Shown here one piece after another: positions 1 to 11,499 of a stretch of 64,000 nt of DNA. Under the pieces are notes generated by a model. That model searched no databases. It was not told the DNA's origin and saw nothing but the letters and a program-made list of their open reading frames with translations. Within the stretch, counting starts at the first letter, position 1. Every line of letters begins with the position of its first letter. The translations under genes were made by a program, and so were the position numbers. The DNA is from Pseudeuparius sepicola (taxonomy: Eukaryota; Arthropoda; Insecta; Coleoptera; Anthribidae), in contig OY987305.1 of the NCBI GenBank assembly GCA_963920635.1, positions 8,719,153-8,783,152 of the forward strand, given 5' to 3'.

Positions 1-2386
1 TTTTTTTCTAGCATTAACAATATAGAAGATATAGACCACCGCGGCATACATACATACATACAGGGTGTATGTCTAGGATCTGAGTTTCCGGAGAGGCAGT
101 GCGAATGTCTAACTCGAGATAATAATAATAATAATTATAATAATAACTTTTATTAGTACATCATAAACCAAGTAGCACAAATTGTTTTTTAAAAGCTGTA
201 ACAGTATCTATACCGCTTTTTTATATAGCCTCAAGCTGTATAATTAAGAGTTGTAAACCATCTTTCAGCACTAATAAAGTATCAATATACCCAAAAAAGA
301 CCCCCATTTATACAGCTTTTAAGTTCTATAAAGGTTTATAAAACAAGCTGAAATAGTAATTAAATTGCTTCTTTATTACGTCTTTTCAGCCCTTATAAAA
401 TGTTATACAGCCACTAAGCAGTTGCTATATTGCTATATTCTTTTAATTGTTATATTAGAGGTATTTACATGATACAAACAAGATTTATAAAACCTTAAAA
501 AGCATATATTGACGAACAAATCTTTTAAAAAATCATTTTTGCAATAAAACGGCTATATTAAAGCATACAATTTCTGTGTTCTCACAATCACAAACAGAAA
601 TATGACGACTTTGTTGAATAACGAAGTAGAATCTGGTTTTAGTGCGAAATAACAACTGCGCCTCGAAAATTCCTTGAAATTAATTTAAACAAAGAAATAT
701 ATTTTTTTATTTTTTTCCTGTATTTAAATAAATTGCGTTACATATTCTGAATGTATTGTAACTAATTATCATAACAATAATGCAAAAATTTCTTTCTAGC
801 GTTAAAAAAATTATTGAACATATCAATATGGCCGCCCTATCACCTTCTTTTCCACTATACAAAATGGCTTGTTTCAAAAAGGTCGCAATACGATCACTTA
901 TATCGTTTAAATAATAATTCTGCATAAAGGTGTCACTATTGTTGTATAGCCGCTTATTAAGCAATTATAAATTATCAGAAGAATTTAAAGAGTTATAATA
1001 AATAATAATGCTTTATTATACCATGAATTTACTGTTTGTAGTCTTCCTTTCTCATTGAATTTATGTCTCCAGTGCCATCTCTCGTTGGAGGTTAGATATA
1101 TTTTCTTTTTTAATTGATTTTTATTAATATCGTTAAACACACATTTTGCAATAAGTTCATTTTGGGAACTGGCCCAACACCCAAGTAAATAATAATATAA
1201 CATGATTTATTAATCGTATTTTATTTTAACTTTTCTCTAGATTGTGAATAAATTAAACGCTTACCACAAATAATCCTTTATTACTATAAATAAATAGCAG
1301 AAATAGGTAGCTACAATAAGGTATTGGTGATAAGAATATTGTCAGGTTTTTTATTTAATAATTATTATTATTTATTTCCAAAAACAGGTAAAGATAAAGA
1401 CCTTCAACTTGACAGTCTGTCTCTATGACATAGTTTTACCTATCGTTTTAATTTATGTGAACACCGGAAAAAGTACTTTTTACAGTTAAAACATCTGCTG
1501 GTATATAGTTCTAAAAGAGCATTTCAACTATATACTTGCTATAGAAAATATTCTCTTGGTGATAGTTACAAACTTTTATACATACCTAATCTATACTAAA
1601 GCTATATTAGAAGCTATTTGTCTTAAATAACTATATTGCTGAGAATTTATACTTTAATCACGCTTTAAACTCTATAGTATCCAATAAAGCAAAAGTTGGA
1701 GTATTGGATTACTTTATAGAAGCTATATGCAAGTTTATATAACTCTTACAAATCTGTTTTACTTATTCTATATAAAGGCTTCTAATACCGCTTTTAAGAA
1801 GTAAAAAATAATGCTATATAAATGGCGCAATGAAACACCGTTATAAAAATACTGTAAAGTTGTTTTAACAGCAACGTTATTTGGCTAATTTACTGAATAA
1901 GCAATTTGGTATCATATATTTCCTTAATATAACCAATTGGCCATATTAATTGCTGCAATATACTTTTTATAAAGTTTTAAGCAGACTAGCGCACCGAATG
2001 TGCTACTTGGGCAGTTATTTAACTAAGTGTGTAGTGTGTATTATTGAACCTTCCCAGATAAAAAAAAACAACCACAAACAAATTTGGACTCCATTTCTAT
2101 CTCCGGCACACCGGCGTATGTAGTTTAGAAAAAGTTCGGTCAAGCAAAGAAAGCAAATTGAATTTGCAGTCACGTCCCGTTTTCGCGTTATCTTGCAGAA
2201 CCATCCGTCTCGGGCAAACGCAACGGAAATTTCATCCATGATTTTTGAATTACCGGCAAAAACTTGCGGTGCTCCCCATCAGAATCTGGAATAGCACTTA
2301 CGTAAAATTAAATCTAACAAAAAGCCTCTCGGATTATGTTTGTATGATCCGTCTTATGGGAACGGATTCTAAATCTGAGAAACACT
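1..2386. other. AT-rich intergenic DNA, no gene recognised
   Basis: Very AT-rich, with a (CATA)n tract near 47-61 and an (AAT)n-like microsatellite at about 119-147. Motifs such as AGCTGTATA and CTATATA recur without a clear period. Reading frames here are short and show no family resemblance, so none is annotated. Confidence 0.6.
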
Positions 2387-2387
2387 T

Positions 2388-2645
2388 TTGAGCGACCATT
2401 TTAAATGCAGTGTAAAAAATCATGGAAAAAGTGTCTTAGAATACAAACAGGAGCTAATGTCCATTGATGTAGAAGAGCCAGTAGTTACAACATTGGCCAC
2501 AGAAAGAAATATCCTAAAGCAGCCATTATCAGCTGACAGTTCGTTTGAAAGCAGAGATATGGAGGTGGGGAGAATGAGCGTCAAGCTGCGCGAACTTCGT
2601 AATCACCTGGGCCGCCATTTTCCAAGTTACGCTTACAGGAAATAG
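2388..2645 (+). other. Unrecognised open frame of about 85 codons
   Basis: The frame has fairly balanced codon content and ends with TAG at 2643-2645. It holds an acidic stretch (MSIDVEEP) and a basic end (SVKLRELRNHLGRHF). It opens with TTG rather than ATG. I do not recognise the protein; it could be a degraded exon or chance. The surrounding DNA is transposon-rich. Confidence 0.15.
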
Positions 2646-2735
2646 TTAATTCATTCAAAATTCTTGGTCGCCGGCTTTGGGCACTTTTTAGAAATATTTT
2701 CAAACATCCACGACGATAATCGCTAAGAAACTGTT

Positions 2736-3058
2736 TTTGAAAAATTGCGTATTCAAATTTTATACTAAATTTATTTAACTCGAATTTGTAGATCTCGTGA
2801 TAAAGATAGACGATCGATGTAATAACGAAACATATTTGTTTTAAACAAGAGAGTAATATAGTGAAACTCCAAAATGTTTAGGAGCTTTTACGATTTTCCT
2901 GAAATTCTTTATTTCGAGAATATAATCAGTAAAATTTGAAAAGGCTCCTAAACATTTTGGAGTTTCGCTATGTTACTCTCTTGTTTAAAACAAATACTTT
3001 TTGTTATTACATAAATAAATTTAGGATAAAATTTGAATACGGAATTTTTCAAAAACGG
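2736..3058. repeat. Foldback (inverted repeat) element
   Basis: The arm at about 2820-2885 (ending ACATTTTGGAG reversed, with TAAACAAGAGAGTAA) is repeated inverted at about 2943-3011. An outer pair at 2738-2780 and 3011-3058 carries the AAATTTTATNCTAAATTTATTTA motif on opposite strands. The loop is about 55 bp. No coding capacity. Confidence 0.75.
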
Positions 3059-3590
3059 AAAAAAATAATGCCACAAAGTTTAATATCATTTTGATTGCCT
3101 TGATGAGCAGATTTCAAAAATCCATTTAAAAAAATTAAGTTGCCATTGGTCCTACTTTTTTGGAACACCCTATACACTAAACGGTCATGGCATAAAAAAG
3201 TGTTCGCCGAACCATTGATTTTGTTTTTTGAATCACCCTTTTATCTTTAAAAACAAAAAAGTTAGGTGGGGGGTCAATTCTCAGTGAATAACCCTGTACA
3301 TGTGTGTATATCTGGTTGCGGTGTTGTCAGAGAAATTTTCTATTATTTTTACAGTCCTTCACCGCACAACATGCCGTCTTCCGTCACTAATAAACTATAC
3401 TATATTGCCACTTAACAGAAACACTCAAATCTTTAAAATATTACACAAAAATATCGTAACCAACCACCAGTGGCGTATCCAGGATTAACGTGGGGGGGGG
3501 GGGGGGCAGTCAGTTATAAATAACAAAACTCTGTCGATAATTTTAATGAATAAAAACAGAACAAAAACATATTTTCTAAAATAAATAAAT
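3059..3590. other. Intergenic; solitary hAT-like end and G-run
   Basis: CAGTGGCGTATCCAGGATT near 3470 followed by a run of about 14 G resembles the left end of the hAT copies at 4437 and 6325, but no matching right end is seen before the foldback at 3591. A short CACCCTATA-type end lies near 3163. Confidence 0.4.
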
Positions 3591-4300
3591 ACAGAGTGTC
3601 CGGAAATAAATGCGCCAACTTGAAAAATTAAAAAGAAAAATGGAAAATATGACGAAAAGTTCATATGAACATGGGTCCGCAGATGTTTGGTTTCAGAGAT
3701 GCAGGGTGTTGAAATTGAAATTTTATTTTCGATTTTTTAAGTATCTAACTTTTCAAGACGACAAAATTTTCTTGCAAAATTTGGTAGCCATGGTTTTTTT
3801 GGGAAGAGAAGTCATAATTTGGTATTATTTTTGGTGCAATCCGTAGAGAGCGCTGCGTATGCTATCATTATTTAATTTAATTTGCCCTAACTTTTTTGAC
3901 AGTAAACTTTTACGACATTTTCTGAACGTATCCTCTTCCCACACGTTTTCTAACAAAAAAGGTATACCTACTTAGTGAATAACGCCAAAGGTGTCCGTTT
4001 TCGAGAAATTGTCATATTTCTGCATCGATGCAGGTGCATATTGCATTAAATTCAAAATAAAATTTAAATAAGCGAGCACATTTAATTTTTGACAGTTAAA
4101 TTAACTTTTTGTTGTTGCTTTTTTTGCAAGAAATTTTTGACGTCTCAAAAAGTTGTTCAAAAAAATCGAAAATAAAATTTCAATTTCAACACCCTGCATG
4201 TCGAAAACTAAACATCTGTGGACCTATGTTCATAAGAACTTTTCGTCATATTTTCCAGTTTTCCTTTTAATTTTTTAAGTTATTACCGGACACCCTGTAT
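3591..4300. mobile_element. Foldback transposon with ACAGAGTGTCCGG ends
   Basis: It begins ACAGAGTGTCCGGAAATAA and ends with the inverted form CCGGACACCCTGT. The arms extend inward about 150 bp (the inverted partners of TGACGAAAAGTTCATATGAAC and CAGGGTGTTGAAATTG are visible near 4245 and 4185). No transposase. Same terminal style as the foldbacks at 47853 and 51948. Confidence 0.8.
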
Positions 4301-4436
4301 AACATAAAAATAATTCTTCTTCAAACCGGTAAAATCTATTTCACAAAATCAAGTATTCTTTTTTTTGGTCTTGAGCTCGTCAAATATCTCCTCTAGAGAT
4401 ATGGGTATTTCAGGTTACACATAAAGGAGTGTTAAC

Positions 4437-5096
4437 CACGGGCGTAGCCAGGATTTAGTTTTGGGGGGAGGTTTAGTTTGAGAAGTAAATAAAACAACAA
4501 AAATATACTGACATGAAATTTAATATCTATATATTCATCCGAAAAACTACGACATATTTATAAAGTTCTTAACTTTAAATGAAATGGATAAATTAATTTC
4601 GTTCCTCTGCGCTAAATCTAAAACCATTAAAGAAGAAATCTTCGGCTTTTTCTTTTAAATATATCCACTACTTCATCTGCATGAATTTCTGTTCCATAGT
4701 GAATGTTCATTAGAGCCAAACCAATAAGTCTGTTTTCACTTGTAGTGTTTCGTAAATAGTTTTTCAGTCTCCTTAGGCTCGAGAAAGACCTTTCTGGGGT
4801 AGCAGTGGATACATGAATAGTAGCCAAGATTTGTAGTAATGTGTAAATATTAGGATAAAGGTTTTTATCGCACATATCTAGGCATTCCAAACTAGATTTC
4901 GGGGTAGGCAAGTTCGGCTGCAACTGCGTCTGCCTCTCGTCAAAAGATGGCGCTAGGCGCTACTATTACTACATATATTCAAACGTAATAATAATTTAAC
5001 TCTTCACTCCTCGTATTTTTAGGTAATATTTCGGCTTATTTCGGGGGGGGGGGGGGTTGAACCCCCGAAGCCCCCCCCCCCTTGGCTACGCCCGTG
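4437..5096. mobile_element. Deleted hAT transposon, copy 1
   Basis: The 14-bp terminal inverted repeat CACGGGCGTAGCCA (4437-4450) is matched by TGGCTACGCCCGTG (5083-5096). Both sides are flanked by the 8-bp target duplication GTGTTAAC (4429-4436, 5097-5104), as in hAT elements. G and C homopolymer runs lie just inside the ends. Inside, on the minus strand, is a remnant of the transposase C terminus. Too short to be autonomous. Confidence 0.92.
4627..4923 (-). pseudogene. hAT transposase C-terminal dimerisation domain remnant
   Basis: The minus-strand frame of about 98 codons contains STATPERSFSSLRRLKNYLR followed by ENRLIGLALMNIH. This is the signature of the hAT C-terminal dimerisation region found in TTF/ZMYM-like transposases. 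The DNA-binding and catalytic DDE regions are missing, so it is a fragment of a deleted element and not a working transposase. The same remnant is repeated in the copy at 6325. Confidence 0.85.
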
Positions 5097-5104
5097 GTGT
5101 TAAC

Positions 5105-6316
5105 CCATTCAGTCGGTTTTCGCTAATATTGTTTCTAATATAAAATTTAAAATTTCTGGCACACTGTAATTGAGCAATAAATATGTTTAGTAGGTTGTTT
5201 TGCCTAATTTACGGTTACGCGCTGCTACCGACGGAGTGTGTGCATAATATACGGCCGCGCGTTCTCAAATCTACTGCACAGGTTTTAATTTCGAGAAGAC
5301 AATATTATACAAATAACAATTGGAGATGTTTCAAGTTGATTTTCAGATTATGCCAGGAGTATATAATTTTTGGTATTATTAATTTTGATATTACAAATCT
5401 CGTTTATCTTGACAGCTTTGGGGGGTGGGGGGGGTCAATTGTCCCCTTTGCGGACCCATAGTGTCGGGCAAAATTAGGCTTGGCACTCGTCGAAGCGCCT
5501 TCTCCTTACCTCTGCATATCTCTGTTTGAAAGTCACAAAACAGTCTTCTTCTTCTTCATTAATTTAAACCCTACCACTGACTACTGATGCTGACAGTAAT
5601 ATCTGGGCATAGATTAGCCATTGAGTAAAGGAATAATTCACTCAACGGATTAGCGTAAACTTCATGTTACCAATGTTACATCACAAGCGTTTTAGAGAAA
5701 TTCCAACGTTGAAGTATTTAAATATAAGCAAAAAACTAGTTGCTACGGGATTTAATGATCAATAAACCTTCGTTTTCGCTGGGCTCAATTCAGAATGCAA
5801 CTGTCGAAAAAATTACCGCGCTCTTTCTTGTAGCCACACCTCTCCAGTTGTCGCCTGCCGTATATTTATCAAATTCCGTTTTGGTCGAGGGACCCGATTT
5901 CGGCGGGCATTCAGGAAATAGACCGGAGGAAAAAATCGAGGACGCCGAGGTCGTCAGTGAGCTACAGCGGAGGGCCTCCGGCAATACGGAGATGACAAAT
6001 GACTGGATCGTCTGACGACCGATGGTCGTCGAGTACCGGGAAATTAGTTTAGTCCTCCGATTGGGAGTGGTGATAGATTAGCGGGGATGAAGTGGAAAAA
6101 TCGAGGCGACTCTGGAAAAAACACTCCTAAAAACATTGATGCCGCATATCACCAAGTAGTGTGGTAGCGTGGTAGTATATTGTTTCCGATAGAAAGTAAC
6201 CTATAATATGTATATGATAAAAATACGCACATCAAAAGAATCTAAGGGATAAATACAAAGATGCGCCTAATTCCTTAAATATTTCGTATTTAAATATTAA
6301 AAAAAATAGTACGACT
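5105..6316. other. Unclassified intergenic DNA with a GC-richer patch
   Basis: Contains another G-run (about 5420-5440). A GC-richer open stretch at about 5755-6015 on + encodes PDFGGHSGNRPEEKIEDAEV, resembling no family I know. It could be a captured exon or chance. No hAT-type ends frame it. Confidence 0.35.
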
Positions 6317-6324
6317 ACGAGCAG

Positions 6325-6973
6325 CACGGGCGTAGCCAGGATTTAGTATTTTGGGGGGGGGGGGTTAGTTTGAGAAGTAAATAAAACAACAAAAATATAC
6401 TTACATGAAATTTAATATCTATATATTCATCCGAAAAACTACGACATATTTATAAAGTTGTTAACTTTAAATGAAATGGATAAATTAATTTCGTTCCTCT
6501 GCGCTAAATCTAAAACCATTAAAGAAGAAATCTTCGGCTTTAATATATCCACTACTTCATCTGCATGAATTTCTGTTCCATAGTGAATGTTCATTAGAGC
6601 CAAACCATTAAGTCTGTTTTTACTTGTAGTGTTTCGTAAATAGTTTTTCGGTCTCCTTAGGCTCGACAAAGACCTTTCTGGGGTAGCAGTGGATATACAG
6701 GAATGGTAGCCAAGATTTGTAGTAATGTGTAAATATTACGATAAAGGTTTTTATCGCACATATCTAGGCATTCCAAACTAGATTTCGGGGTAGGCAAGTT
6801 CGGCTGCAACTGCGTCTGCCTCTCGTCAAAAGATGGCGCTAGGCGCTACTATTACTACATATATTCAAACGTAATAATAATTTAACTCTTCACTCCTCGT
6901 ATGTTTAGGTAATATTTTGCTTATTTCGGGGGGAGTTTGAACCCCCGAAACCCCCCCCTTGGCTACGCCCGTG
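6325..6973. mobile_element. Deleted hAT transposon, copy 2
   Basis: Same family as 4437-5096: the ends CACGGGCGTAGCCA / TGGCTACGCCCGTG are flanked by a different 8-bp duplication, ACGAGCAG (6317-6324, 6974-6981). This shows an independent insertion. The internal sequence is nearly the same as copy 1, so both come from one deletion derivative. Confidence 0.92.
6520..6830 (-). pseudogene. hAT transposase C-terminal remnant, copy 2
   Basis: Minus-strand remains of the same dimerisation domain as at 4627-4923 (MSSLRRPKNYLRNTTSKNRL, then LALMNIHYGTEIHADEVVDI). It is broken by extra bases near 6690 and a small deletion in the poly-A-like tract that shortens the C terminus relative to copy 1. Confidence 0.75.
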
Positions 6974-6981
6974 ACGAGCAG

Positions 6982-8227
6982 TTCTATCAACCGATAATGC
7001 AAACGTATTAATGTTTTTTTTACGTTAAAAAACCATTGCAGAATTTTTAAAATTTCAAACGAGAAACCTTCTTATTTTAATAGGTATTTGTCATTCAGTG
7101 CTGGGCAAGTTTGGTTTGATTTTAAACATTTTATATGATGCAGAGACATCATTTGAAACGTGAAACGATGTTACGTACTATTGGCATGTTGAAGGCTAGA
7201 ATTAGAGCACGGAGAAAAAATATATTTAAAGCTAAAATAAAAATAATAATACGTATTAGGAAATTTAATACTATTTGGCACAGCAATACTATATTTTACA
7301 AAGTAAATATACTGGTATTTGGTTTAACAACTTGTGTGAGTTTTAAATCTAAAAACTAAGATGATATCACATATAATATTCATGTTTTTTATTTGACTAT
7401 TTGTTACATTCATTATTAATAAAGTGTATAATAGTTTCAAAAATATTTTTCCAGCGTGCAGTATTACTTATTATAAAATTTAATATAAATATATTTATTT
7501 ATAATATCCAAAAATTCAGAAAAAAATACAAGCATATTAGTCGTGAAAATATTGAATTGTTACTTTAAATATATTTATATATAATATAAATTAATATATG
7601 AGAACAAATTTTCTGGCTGTCGCGCCGTGGTCAATGGAATATTTGTTTTTATTTGACAGTTTGATAACTGTCAAATAAAAACAATTGCTTCTATTCTCTG
7701 GTCTACTCATCAATATCGATTAATGTGAAATTAAACTTAAAGGTAATAATTATTTGTTCCATAAAAGCAAAGAAAATGGTACTACGCAAGTACCATTTTC
7801 TTTGATAAAAGTCAAGAATTTTGCTTAGATATACGTAAAATAGTTTGATGACATTTTAATTTATTATTATTTTGGCATCAATTTAGAACTGGGAAACGTA
7901 ATGTAACTAAATTTATACCCCAAATGCTAGACGGTACACCAACTTTTCAACAAACATAACAGAATTTTAAAGCGTAAATATCATTTTCTTTCGAAAAATA
8001 CCTATTCTTATCGGTATTAGTAATAAAAAATTAATAGAATGATAAAGCTAGTGATATAAAATAGTTTTTACGAAGTTTCGAGTTTTTAAAATTTTCAGAA
8101 ATTTCATAAATATTAAAAATTGTCAAAAAACTAAATATTTTAGTAGAGCATTCAAATTTGGTACACTTACGTAAAATTTAAAAACAAACAACTTTTTCAA
8201 GTAAAACTTTTTGATATTTTAACAACT
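6982..8227. other. AT-rich intergenic DNA with two compact perfect hairpins
   Basis: No gene recognised. Two near-perfect inverted repeats stand out: 7645-7682 (arms GTTTTTATTTGACAGTT) and 7768-7804 (arms CAAAGAAAATGGTACT), each with a loop of about 4-5 bases. Confidence 0.5.
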
Positions 8228-9006
8228 AAACCCATTTTGGGCGATATATTTTATTAAATGCAATTTTTGACAGACAACAAAAGTCACATGACCACGTTTG
8301 AGTGGGTCATTTTTCATCTTTTTTAAAGCAAAAGGTAACCCCAAAATTAAAATTCAAAATAAAACGTTAATTAAAAATTTCCCCCTATGGTACGAACCTT
8401 TTGGAGGATACTGTACGGCTGTAATATAAAGAAATATAGCAGGAAATTGTGTTTTATTTCATAATTTTTATCCATGTCCCTTAAATTCATCTTTTGATGT
8501 GTGTATATTTTTATTTTATTTATTTAAATAAATTTTACAAAATATTTGTGTCGTAAGGTACCTTCGACAAATATTTTTGTCGAATTTCGTTTTTGTTTTT
8601 AAAATATTTTTCGGTTTGAAATTGAAATAATTTTTAATATTTTCTATCTCACAAACTAATGAAAAATCGTGGTTTAGTTCGATAAACACTAAACATTCTT
8701 CTAAATAAATTCATACCAAATATGGACACTTAATTCCCATCGGTTAAAAAGCTAAGCTGGAAATTAAAACCTATCTTTTTCAACTTTCGACCAAGATACC
8801 TTTTAAACTAAGCATAAAAACGAGAAATACAGTAAAACCTTGTTGCTCTAAGTGTAGATTACTAACAATGTGTTAAATAAAAACATCACTCTTGAAAGTC
8901 GATAAATGCTCTCTGGACGTAAGTTATATACCTACCTACTGCATCTCCATCATAGTTTGAAAACAATCCAGATGAAACATAGCCCATAAGGCAAATCTTA
9001 CTAGAT
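8228..9006. repeat. First copy of a 779-bp tandem duplication
   Basis: The block starting AAACCCATTTTGGGCGATAT is repeated with a constant offset of 801 bp at 9029-9807. By eye the only clear difference is CTACCTACT versus CTACTTACT near 8937/9738. No coding capacity. Either a very recent duplication or an assembly artefact. Confidence 0.93.
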
Positions 9007-9028
9007 GACCATATTAGGAACATTGGGT

Positions 9029-9807
9029 AAACCCATTTTGGGCGATATATTTTATTAAATGCAATTTTTGACAGACAACAAAAGTCACATGACCACGTTT
9101 GAGTGGGTCATTTTTCATCTTTTTTAAAGCAAAAGGTAACCCCAAAATTAAAATTCAAAATAAAACGTTAATTAAAAATTTCCCCCTATGGTACGAACCT
9201 TTTGGAGGATACTGTACGGCTGTAATATAAAGAAATATAGCAGGAAATTGTGTTTTATTTCATAATTTTTATCCATGTCCCTTAAATTCATCTTTTGATG
9301 TGTGTATATTTTTATTTTATTTATTTAAATAAATTTTACAAAATATTTGTGTCGTAAGGTACCTTCGACAAATATTTTTGTCGAATTTCGTTTTTGTTTT
9401 TAAAATATTTTTCGGTTTGAAATTGAAATAATTTTTAATATTTTCTATCTCACAAACTAATGAAAAATCGTGGTTTAGTTCGATAAACACTAAACATTCT
9501 TCTAAATAAATTCATACCAAATATGGACACTTAATTCCCATCGGTTAAAAAGCTAAGCTGGAAATTAAAACCTATCTTTTTCAACTTTCGACCAAGATAC
9601 CTTTTAAACTAAGCATAAAAACGAGAAATACAGTAAAACCTTGTTGCTCTAAGTGTAGATTACTAACAATGTGTTAAATAAAAACATCACTCTTGAAAGT
9701 CGATAAATGCTCTCTGGACGTAAGTTATATACCTACTTACTGCATCTCCATCATAGTTTGAAAACAATCCAGATGAAACATAGCCCATAAGGCAAATCTT
9801 ACTAGAT
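9029..9807. repeat. Second copy of the 779-bp tandem duplication
   Basis: Nearly identical to 8228-9006, separated from it by 22 bp. It includes the small hairpin CGACAAATATTTTTGTCG in both copies. Confidence 0.93.
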
Positions 9808-10984
9808 TACTAGACTTGTTCCCAATATGGACACTTGTCACGTTTTTTAAAAAATGTGTGTAAAATATAATCGGATCACTTTTAAAAAAATGATTTTTAA
9901 ATCAACTGCTTATCAACTATCCAAATCCATAATTTTGACATTTTTCTAGTATCTTTTTTAAACATTCAAGTACAATTTTCTTAAAGGTGCCCATATTTAG
10001 GCAAGATACCTTATATAAAATTGGCATAGATGTAAATTCTATTGCCATTATCGAAAAAACAAAAAAGTTAAAAACGGCAAGAAAGTATCGCCTCGAAAAT
10101 AATGAGTCATTTTTCCGTCGCAATGCCGCAAAGTCCGAAAGAATGGCGCATACGTTAAGTGGGTATAGAGAACATATTGGGTATGAATACACAGGGACAA
10201 CCCTTAAATTTTGCAAGCCAGGTTGCAAATGACGGGAAAAGCTTATAAAGATTTATAGGGATGGATTGAATTCACGTAATTTATCTTCGTAGCGCCATAT
10301 AGGGAAAGAGGAGTTTGTTTTTGTTCGCCAAGTTAGTCTCTGCAAGTTTAAGTCAGTATTTGTCCTCGAGGCATTTGGGACCACCCCCGTAAATCGTGGC
10401 TGGGAAAAAGGGAACGAACTAAAACGATTTTTTCCTTCAAAATTCACCCTAGTTTCTATTACGATTTTAGTTGGTTATAGTTGTTTCCGTGTTTAAAGCG
10501 TATAAAGCGCAATTCACGCCGTGCTTTACTTTCAAAAGCCCTCGACAAGGGGAGGGGAGAAAAGCCATATTTAGAACGTTCTCTCCTAGAGTAATACGCC
10601 GGAAAATATTCGCAATAAGGCCCTTAGCACTAGCTTTTTACCCCTCATTTAACCCGAAAACAAAATTTGACCCTTAGCTGAACAACTCTTGACACGTCAC
10701 TCAGATTTCACTCAGGAAATTGAAATTGAATATACAAATTTAAAGTTTGTTTATCATTGTTTGAAAAACCCCGGAGTTCAGATGAATTATTATATAAATT
10801 ATGTCAGTTCCGTTCAGGATTGCAGTTGATATAATTATTATCAACTTCATTAAACCACAAACCAAAATTAAAATGAAATCCTATTGTGACATGGAAATAA
10901 CAGTTTTTTGAAAATTTGTAATACATTAAAGTTCATTATTAATAAAATTGTTAGGTAATCTTGATTGGAAACTTCCACAGGCAG
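9808..10984. other. Intergenic DNA, no gene recognised
   Basis: Short open frames on both strands (for example about 9987-10232 +) carry no recognisable domain. GC is a little higher around 10260-10680 with no family match. Confidence 0.4.
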
Positions 10985-11110
10985 AATATTATGATGAATC
11001 CGAATTTCTTACGGATAAATCCTGCGTGAGCGAAACTTCTCGTTCCAAGTTTTCGTCCTCGATTGCACGGGACATCCTCAGGGCGCGACGATCACACTGA
11101 GACTGATTGT
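10985..11110 (-). repeat. Coding-like dispersed repeat (DRRALRMSRA type), inverted copy
   Basis: Read on the minus strand, it carries CAGTCTCAGTGTGATCGTCG and a frame reading RRALRMSRAIEDENLE. The same segment is on + at 32225-32370 and 53085-53215. It lies near the Penelope-like remnant, so it may be a piece of that or another element. I do not recognise the protein. Confidence 0.6.
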
Positions 11111-11499
11111 TCTATTACCTGTGATGGTATTTATAGGAACAGGGAAAATTGAGAGAACAGGCGAAAATACGAAAAAATTAAGGATATAAACGAATATCAC
11201 GGTTCAGATTATTAGGTTGTTTAAGGATTTCAATGGATTCAAGGTTTTTTCTTTGGATGACCACTCGTACTCAATGGTATAATTTAGGGAGCATGGTAAA
11301 TCTTGTTATAACAAGATTTTCCAAATCGACATAATATACTATAGTCAACAGGGACAGATTGGGACAGTCAAAATGGTCCGGGAATATAGTTCCAGCAGGC
11401 CACAATAATATTTTCAATTTTTAAATAAAACATACTTGGTGATACCAAACCAGGTAATAATTGAAAATGAATATCTTCTAGAATTTATTTGTGGCGCAA
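11111..11499. other. Intergenic, contains a TAATTTAGGGAGC repeat also in units 1 and 2
   Basis: The stretch GTATAATTTAGGGAGCATGG near 11277 matches 32035-32060 and 51047-51066, showing that parts of the CK2alpha repeat tail are scattered here. No gene. Confidence 0.4.

Noticed and set aside
1..2386. Coding frames at 707-964 and 985-1203 (minus)
   Set aside because: Compositionally biased short frames in AT-rich DNA without ATG context or similarity.
5755..6015. A gene in the GC-richer patch near 5.8-6.0 kb
   Set aside because: Both strands are open over the same stretch and no motif is recognisable, so coding status cannot be supported.
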